Shown here piece by piece: positions 58,911 through 64,000 of a stretch of 64,000 nt of DNA. Under the pieces are notes generated by a model. That model saw nothing but the letters and a program-made list of their open reading frames with translations, did not search any database and had not been told where the DNA came from. The position numbers were made by a program, and so were the translations under genes. Location: positions 1 to 64,000 of the forward strand of contig NZ_BDBQ01000086.1 in NCBI RefSeq assembly GCF_001613065.1, read 5' to 3'. How positions within the stretch are numbered: position 1 is the first letter of the stretch; each line of letters begins with the position of its first letter. This DNA is from Nocardia miyunensis NBRC 108239 (lineage in GTDB: Bacteria; Actinomycetota; Actinomycetes; Mycobacteriales; Mycobacteriaceae).

Positions 58911-60146
58911 TCAGAGCAGCACGCCCAGCCGGGGCGGCCGGGTGCCGTGCAGGGTGTGATTGCCCAGGTGGACGTACTTCCAGCGAGCGGGATCGTGCAG
59001 CGAATGCACCCGCACATTGCGCCAGTGCCGGTCGAGCGCGTACTTGCGGTCGGTGGCCGAGGTTCCGGCCAATTCCAGGACGCCCCCGGCGATTTCGACC
59101 GCGAACTCCTGCGCCAGTGCCTTGGCCGCGGCGACGGTGAGCGAGGCCGCGGCGGCATCGTCGCGGGTGAGTTCCGGCGCGCGCTGGGCCGCGTCGATCA
59201 GGTCGGTGCCACGGGCCAGCAGCGCCTCGAGCGCGTACAGCCGCGCGGTCAGCTCGCCGAACCGCCGGACGATATGCGGTTCCTCCGCGGCGCTGTCCAC
59301 GCCCGCCTCGAAGTACGGGCGGCTGCGAGTCCGGACGAATTCCGCGCCGTCTTCCAGTGCGGCACGGGCGATTCCGATATCGACCGCGGCGTGCAGAGCC
59401 TGATCGAACGCACCCAGAAGCGATGGCTCCCCGGTCTGTGGATCCGGCGCGGGCCCCTCGTCGATCACGAATTCGTCCGCGACCACGACCTTGTCCAGCC
59501 CGACCTCGCCGCTGGCCGTACCGCGCTGACCGAACGAACTCCAGCGATCGAGCGCCAGATGCACTCCCGGTGTGTCCGAACGAACGAAAACGGTTGCGGT
59601 GCTCGCGGGTTCGGTATCAGCGATCCGCGCCGCGACTCCGATCCACCACGCGCCCAGCGCACCCGTGGCATAGTACTTGCGCCCGTTGAGAACCCAGCCG
59701 CCCTCGTCTCGGCGCCGGACCGTGGTCAGGCGCTCGGCCGCGGTCCGCGTACACCGCTCGGCGCTGGCGTTACCCAGTTGCGCCCCCGCGAGGATGTCGG
59801 CATACAGTCGCGGTGCGGGCGCGGTATTGCCCAGTCCCCGAATAGCTTGTCCGAGAACATAATGCGACAGCAGCAGCTGCCCGACCGCCGAATCGGCCCG
59901 CGAGAGCCTGCGCAGAACCTCCACCACCACCGACGGCGGCAGATCCGGCCCATCGTGCTCGGCCGGAACCCCGATCCCCAGCAATCCGGCGGCCGCGACC
60001 AGACGCAACTCCTCGAGCGGCGGCACATCCTCCAATTCGCGTCGCACCGCGCCCTTCACCACCTCGGCGGCCACCGCATCGGCAGCCGCCAACGCATCTT
60101 CAGCGGTGGTGAGCAGTGGCGGAGTATCGATTTCGATACTTGACAT
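58911..60146 (-). CDS. SfnB/DszC-type flavin-dependent oxidoreductase (acyl-CoA dehydrogenase fold)
   Basis: A 411-residue acyl-CoA dehydrogenase-fold flavoenzyme of the SfnB/DszC group rather than a true ACAD: HSLHDPARWKYVHLGNHTLHG near the C-terminus is typical, and the glutamate base of acyl-CoA dehydrogenases is not evident. GRKYYATGALGAWWIGV lines the flavin site. SfnB proteins belong to sulphur acquisition from dimethyl sulphone and related compounds, and use reduced flavin with O2. AGGAGC precedes the ATG. A LysR gene lies upstream on the same strand, possibly its regulator. Confidence 0.83.
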   Translation of the reverse strand: MSSIEIDTPPLLTTAEDALAAADAVAAEVVKGAVRRELEDVPPLEELRLVAAAGLLGIGVPAEHDGPDLPPSVVVEVLRRLSRADSAVGQLLLSHYVLGQAIRGLGNTAPAPRLYADILAGAQLGNASAERCTRTAAERLTTVRRRDEGGWVLNGRKYYATGALGAWWIGVAARIADTEPASTATVFVRSDTPGVHLALDRWSSFGQRGTASGEVGLDKVVVADEFVIDEGPAPDPQTGEPSLLGAFDQALHAAVDIGIARAALEDGAEFVRTRSRPYFEAGVDSAAEEPHIVRRFGELTARLYALEALLARGTDLIDAAQRAPELTRDDAAAASLTVAAAKALAQEFAVEIAGGVLELAGTSATDRKYALDRHWRNVRVHSLHDPARWKYVHLGNHTLHGTRPPRLGVLL

Positions 60147-60347
60147 CTGACTGTGCTCCTAAAGGTAGAGATCGGGTGGTCCGGACCGGCTGCCGGTGTC
60201 GGGCCGGTCGCCTGATCCTGGTCGAATGCGCCGAACCAGTTGGGCGCCAGGTGTTCTCCCGAGGCGCGACTGTGCACATGAGATCGGCCGACAGTAAGTC
60301 GGTGTCGTGGCGGATCTCAGAGGTATTGCGGCATCCTGCAAGGTCTT

Positions 60348-61280
60348 TCAGCAATGCTGTAGCCGCCCCTCGCCGCGCAGCCGGGTGCCCTCGGTGCGGA
60401 TCAATCCGACGAATGCGGCTAGCGCGGAACCGGGTTCGGGTGTCGCGGTGACCGCGAGCCCGATGCGACGAGCCGGGCGGCGCCCCGCGACGCGTCGTAC
60501 CGCGACGTCGTCGCGCGCTCCGGAGGTCGCCAGGGAAGGCACGAGCGAGACGCCCAGTCCGGCCGCGACCATGCCCTGCACCGTCGCGTAGTCCTCGGAT
60601 CGGAACGCGACCGTCGGCACGAATCCGGCGCGTCGGCACGCCCCGCGAAAGACGCGGGTGTCGGGGCAGCGCCCGGTGGCGGAGCTGATGATCCACTGCT
60701 CCCGGGCCAGCGCGGTCAGCGGGACGTCGACGGCCCCGGCGAATCGGTGCCGCTGCGGTAGCACCACGTAGAACTCGTCCTCGTACACCGGCACCGCGAC
60801 CACGTCCGGATACAGCGGACGTTCCCCGGGAACCTCGGTGATCAGCGCCAGATCGGCCTTCCCGTCGCCCAGCAGCGCGACGCCGTCGTCGGGATCGGCG
60901 GTGATGATCTCCACGGGCACCCCGGGAAACGCGGACCGGAAACGCATCATCGCCCGCGGCAGGATCATCGCCGCCGCGCTGGCGAACGAGGCCACCCGCA
61001 CGCCGCCGGACCCGCCCGGTGCGAAGGCGGCGATCGCGCGCTCGGCCGCATCGACCTCGTGCAGGATCCGCACGGCACGCTCGAGCAGTTCGGTCCCGGC
61101 CGGAGTCGGGCGCGCACCCGTGGGACCGCGGATCAGCAGCGGCACGCCGAGTTCGCGCTCCAGCGCCGAAACCTGCTGGGAGATAGCGGATGTGGTGTAA
61201 CTGAGCGCGGTCGCCGCGGCACTGAGCGAGCCGCAGCGAACCACCTCGTCGAGCACGCGCAGGCGGCGGACGTCGAACAT
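60348..61280 (-). CDS. LysR family transcriptional regulator
   Basis: A 310-residue LTTR. LSAAATALSYTTSAISQQVSAL is the helix-turn-helix, and the ligand domain begins at about residue 90 (GGVRVASFASAAAMILP). It differs from the other LysR in the window by a Ser/Ala-rich recognition helix. It lies between the 2OG-Fe oxygenase and the SfnB-like gene, all minus strand, so it may control the latter. Effector unknown. Confidence 0.9.
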   Translation of the reverse strand: MFDVRRLRVLDEVVRCGSLSAAATALSYTTSAISQQVSALERELGVPLLIRGPTGARPTPAGTELLERAVRILHEVDAAERAIAAFAPGGSGGVRVASFASAAAMILPRAMMRFRSAFPGVPVEIITADPDDGVALLGDGKADLALITEVPGERPLYPDVVAVPVYEDEFYVVLPQRHRFAGAVDVPLTALAREQWIISSATGRCPDTRVFRGACRRAGFVPTVAFRSEDYATVQGMVAAGLGVSLVPSLATSGARDDVAVRRVAGRRPARRIGLAVTATPEPGSALAAFVGLIRTEGTRLRGEGRLQHC

Positions 61281-61346
61281 GCGCTCACGCTACGACGCCC
61301 GCGTCGGGCTGCCCATCGTTGTAATCAGCGCGAGAATTTCCGAATG

Positions 61347-62333
61347 TCAGTACGCCGCGGCCGGACCGCGCGGTGTGATGCCGTGGTGCCGGGCGGCCAC
61401 GTCCGGATGCGCGCGGGTACGGGATTTCCAGGCGTTCTCGCCGTAGCTGTCGAAGATCGGGTTGTCCGGATCGGCCTCCACGCCGCGCGCGTGCGCGGCC
61501 AGCTCGGGCGGCAGATCCACGATCGGGATGCGCGCGTCCAGGCCGGGGTTGAGGAAGTACGGGATCGAGATCCGGTCGGTGCCCGGTTCCGGCGCGATCA
61601 CCCGGTGCCTGGTCGCGCGCAGATATCCGTTCGTCGCGACCTCGAGCAGCTCGCCGATGTTGACGATGAACGCGCCGGGCAGCGGCGGCACGTCGAGCCA
61701 GCGATCGGGTTCGATCTCCACCTGCAATCCCTGGGAGTCCGGCTCGACCAGCAGCAACGTCAGTACGCCGGAATCCTTGTGCGCGCCGACGCCCTGCGGA
61801 TTGTCGACGTTGCCCGGATAGCGCACGACCTTGATCAGCGTGGCCGGGCGGTCGGCGAACGCCGCGTCGAACAGATCCTCGTCCGCACCCAGCGCGGCGG
61901 CCCAATGCCGTAGCAGCCGACGTCCGACCGCCGCCAGTGTGTCATCCCAATCCCGCAGTGCCGCACGGAATTCCGGCAGTGCCGAGGGCCACAGGTTCGG
62001 GCCCTGCAACCGCCAGTAGCCCTGCGCGTCGGGGATCACCGGAAGTTCGGGACCGATGTCGACCTGTTCGCGCCAGTCGACCGCACCGTTGGTGAGCTCA
62101 CCGCCCAGGCGTGAATAACCGCGGAACTGCGGACTGCGCAACTGGCTGATCTGCTGTTTGTCCTCCTGCGACAGCGCGAAGAATCGACGCGCGACCGCGA
62201 GCAGATCGTCGATCTGCCCCTGCGGCACACCGTGACCGGTCAGATAGAAGAATCCGGCCTCGTGCGTCGCGGCGAGCAGCGCAGCGCGGAATTCCGCGGT
62301 GTCGGCGGCGGCCAGATCGAGAACAGGGAGCAT
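61347..62333 (-). CDS. 2-oxoglutarate/Fe(II) oxygenase (isopenicillin N synthase-like)
   Basis: A 328-residue enzyme of the IPNS/flavonoid-oxygenase family. Iron ligands are H and D in VGAHKDSGVLTLLL and H in RATRHRVIAPE; the 2-oxoglutarate-binding pair is in DRISIPYF (RxS). N-terminal FFYLTGHGVPQGQIDDLL is typical. Related bacterial enzymes oxidise amino acids, nucleobases or plant compounds. The N-terminus is preserved and the start ATG is clear. It lies just downstream of an MFS exporter on the same strand. Confidence 0.88.
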   Translation of the reverse strand: MLPVLDLAAADTAEFRAALLAATHEAGFFYLTGHGVPQGQIDDLLAVARRFFALSQEDKQQISQLRSPQFRGYSRLGGELTNGAVDWREQVDIGPELPVIPDAQGYWRLQGPNLWPSALPEFRAALRDWDDTLAAVGRRLLRHWAAALGADEDLFDAAFADRPATLIKVVRYPGNVDNPQGVGAHKDSGVLTLLLVEPDSQGLQVEIEPDRWLDVPPLPGAFIVNIGELLEVATNGYLRATRHRVIAPEPGTDRISIPYFLNPGLDARIPIVDLPPELAAHARGVEADPDNPIFDSYGENAWKSRTRAHPDVAARHHGITPRGPAAAY

Positions 62334-62414
62334 ACGCCCACTGTGGCCGATCCGCGCGGCCCGCGCACGCGGCTGCGCACTTTGTGCACGCGGTTGCAGA
62401 AAGTCTTCAGGGTT

Positions 62415-64000
62415 TCATTCGGCGGTGTGCGGGGTGGCGGGTGGACGCCCGCGCAGGAGCGAGGCAACCGCGCTGATCAGCGCCATGATCGCCGCCGTGG
62501 TGAAGACGATCACCAGCCCGTGGTGGAACGGCCCGGACACCAGCTGCGGGAAGAACGTCGTCCCGGTCAGCGCGCCGGCATTCGCCGGAGACAGGGTGTT
62601 CAGCACGTCGGGCCCGAGCAGATGTGCGATCGGGTTGTTCCCGAGGAAGGCCGAGAACAGGCTGCTGACCGGCGGGAGCGAGGCGAGCTGATCGGCGGTG
62701 CCCGAGGACACGCCGTGGGCTTGCAGTCCGCTGGAGAGCGCATGTGGCAGGCCCGAGGCCAGTCCGCTGATCATCAGCGAGAAGAACACCCCGATCGACA
62801 GCGCGGTACCCGAATTCTGCAGTGTGGCACGCATTCCCGAGGCTACGCCGCGTCGTCCGGCGGGCACGCTGCTCATGACCGAGGAGGTGTTGGGTGCGGA
62901 GAACATGCCCTGTCCGAGACCGCTGATCAGGATCAGCAGGGCGAACAGCGGATAGGGGAATACCACCGGCAGCGCCATCAGCCCGAGGAACGAGGCGGCC
63001 ACGATGAGCAGTCCAGCGGTCGCGAACAGCCGCGCCCCGTAGCGATCGGAAAGATAGCCGCACAGCGGCCCCGCTACCAGGAATCCCGCGGTCAGCGGCA
63101 ACATATAGATCCCGGCCCACAGCGGGGTCGACTCGTACGAGTAGCCGTGCAACGGCAGCCAGATTCCCTGCAACCAGATGATCAGCATGAATTGCAGCCC
63201 GCCGCGAGCGATCGAAACCAGCAGGGCGGCAAGGTTTCCCGCCGCGAAGGCACGAATCCGGAACAATCCGAGCTGGAACATCGGTTGCCGCACTTTGGTT
63301 TCGATCACACAGAACGCTGCCAGCAGCAGTACGCCTGCCGCCAGTGCCCCGATCACCTTGGGATTGCTCCAACCGGTGGCGTGCCGCCCGTAGGGCTGGA
63401 TGCCGTAGGTGATCGCGGCGAGGATGACGCTGGTGCCGATGGTGAACGTCGCGGTCCCGGCCCAGTCCACCCGGGCGGGCTGTCGCGCGCCGATCTCGCG
63501 CAGGCTGCGATAGGACCACACCGTGCCCACGATGCCGACCGGGACGCTGACCCAGAACACCGCGTGCCAGTCGATCGCGGCCAGTACGCCACCGGCGAGC
63601 AGGCCCAGGAACTGCCCGGCCAACGCCGTGATCTGGTTGACGCCCAACGCCATTCCGCGCTGACTGGCCGGAAAGGCGTCGGTCAGGATGGCCGCGGAAT
63701 TGCCGGTGAGCATCGCGCCGCCGAACGCCTGCACCATCCGCCAGCCGATCAGCCACAGCGCGCCGCCGGGCCCGTGCATCGGATCCATCGACAGCGCGAG
63801 TGACGCGGCGGAGAAGACCACGAACCCCGCGTTGTAGATGCGCACGCGGCCGAACATGTCGCCGAATCGGCCGAGCGTGACCACCATGACGGCCGAGACC
63901 AGCAGATAGCCCAGGATCATCCAGAGCAGGTAGCCGATATTGCCCGCCGCCAGCGGATCCAGGCCGATGCCCCGGAAGATCGCGGGCAGCGAGATGATCA
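62415..64000 (-). CDS. MFS drug exporter, DHA2-like (truncated by window edge)
   Basis: The C-terminal 528 residues of an MFS transporter; the N-terminus lies beyond the window. The loop GRFGDMFGRVRIYNAG between TM2 and TM3 is motif A, and ALAGQFLGLLAGGVLAA is motif C-like. About twelve further hydrophobic segments are visible, with a hydrophilic stretch before the last (LNTLSPANAGALTG). Export of a drug or metabolite is likely. It is followed by the 2OG-Fe oxygenase on the same strand with an 82-bp gap. Confidence 0.88.
   Translation of the reverse strand, partial: IISLPAIFRGIGLDPLAAGNIGYLLWMILGYLLVSAVMVVTLGRFGDMFGRVRIYNAGFVVFSAASLALSMDPMHGPGGALWLIGWRMVQAFGGAMLTGNSAAILTDAFPASQRGMALGVNQITALAGQFLGLLAGGVLAAIDWHAVFWVSVPVGIVGTVWSYRSLREIGARQPARVDWAGTATFTIGTSVILAAITYGIQPYGRHATGWSNPKVIGALAAGVLLLAAFCVIETKVRQPMFQLGLFRIRAFAAGNLAALLVSIARGGLQFMLIIWLQGIWLPLHGYSYESTPLWAGIYMLPLTAGFLVAGPLCGYLSDRYGARLFATAGLLIVAASFLGLMALPVVFPYPLFALLILISGLGQGMFSAPNTSSVMSSVPAGRRGVASGMRATLQNSGTALSIGVFFSLMISGLASGLPHALSSGLQAHGVSSGTADQLASLPPVSSLFSAFLGNNPIAHLLGPDVLNTLSPANAGALTGTTFFPQLVSGPFHHGLVIVFTTAAIMALISAVASLLRGRPPATPHTAE

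Noticed and set aside
60159..60277. A 40-50 codon frame between the LysR and SfnB-like genes (GEHLAPNWFGAFDQ) as a leader peptide
   Set aside because: It has no convincing ribosome site and runs into the downstream gene; evidence is too thin.
1..64000. CRISPR arrays, rRNA, tRNA or insertion sequences
   Set aside because: No regular spaced repeats, no rRNA motifs, no tRNA cloverleaf and no transposase motif were seen on reading.

Overview
The window is high-GC DNA from an actinomycete of the order Mycobacteriales, most like Nocardia or Rhodococcus. This rests on frequent GTG and occasional TTG starts, many divergent TetR/MarR/HxlR/MerR regulator-target pairs, MCE and Mce-associated gene fragments, and a C-terminal peptide typical of actinobacterial tyrosine recombinases. 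I see no rRNA, tRNA, CRISPR array or intact insertion sequence. The content is accessory and catabolic, with a clear load of decayed genes.

Layout. 0-7.3 kb: relic of a tyrosine recombinase, a TetR/DUF1772 pair with two near-identical palindromic operators, a MarR/NmrA-like pair around a large palindrome, a HIT hydrolase, and an unusual 557-residue TetR-like regulator divergent from an acyl-CoA carboxylase beta subunit. 7.7-16 kb: an MFS exporter preceded by two coupled tiny ORFs, an Rrf2 regulator next to a type II NADH dehydrogenase with matching operator-like sites before both, an HxlR/SnoaL/metallo-beta-lactamase group, a GFA-like zinc protein and an M20 amidohydrolase. 16-24.8 kb: a minus-strand catabolic run (SDR, Rieske oxygenase, small partner, TauD dioxygenase, second Rieske oxygenase, second small partner, amidohydrolase, aldehyde dehydrogenase) with a divergent TetR regulator. 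The Rieske/small-protein module is duplicated and the small family is unfamiliar to me.

25-35.7 kb: stand-alone receiver protein, methyltransferase/MerR pair, a wrecked flavin oxidoreductase gene, a PAS-GGDEF protein, a terpene synthase with a non-canonical aspartate motif, a wrecked flavin reductase gene, a LysR regulator, a thiolase-like/enoyl-CoA-hydratase fusion and an unknown protein. 36-39.5 kb: MFS exporter with divergent TetR, and a nucleotidyltransferase. 39.7-44.4 kb: a compact five-gene operon (NCS1 transporter with a Cys-rich tail, cysteine hydrolase, GntR regulator, AtzE-like amidase, AtzG-like small subunit), which looks like uptake and hydrolysis of a cyclic or amide nitrogen compound.

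44.5-57.8 kb: a small secreted Trp/Gly/His-rich protein, a TetR regulator divergent from a CotA-like multicopper oxidase, mce relics, PhoU, and a five-gene operon of alpha/beta hydrolase, MpaB-like oxygenase, CrtC/AttH-like protein, homogentisate 1,2-dioxygenase and aldehyde dehydrogenase. The promoter regions of the multicopper oxidase and of the hmgA operon share a composite motif, suggesting one regulon. 57.5-64 kb: cupin fragment, aminoglycoside-phosphotransferase-like kinase, SfnB/DszC-type flavin oxidoreductase, LysR regulator, 2-oxoglutarate/Fe(II) oxygenase and an MFS exporter cut by the window edge.

The main candidates for something undescribed are the duplicated Rieske/small-partner modules, the hmgA operon with its shared promoter motif, and the NCS1-cysteine hydrolase-AtzE/AtzG-like operon. 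At least six broken genes show that the segment has undergone repeated gain and decay.
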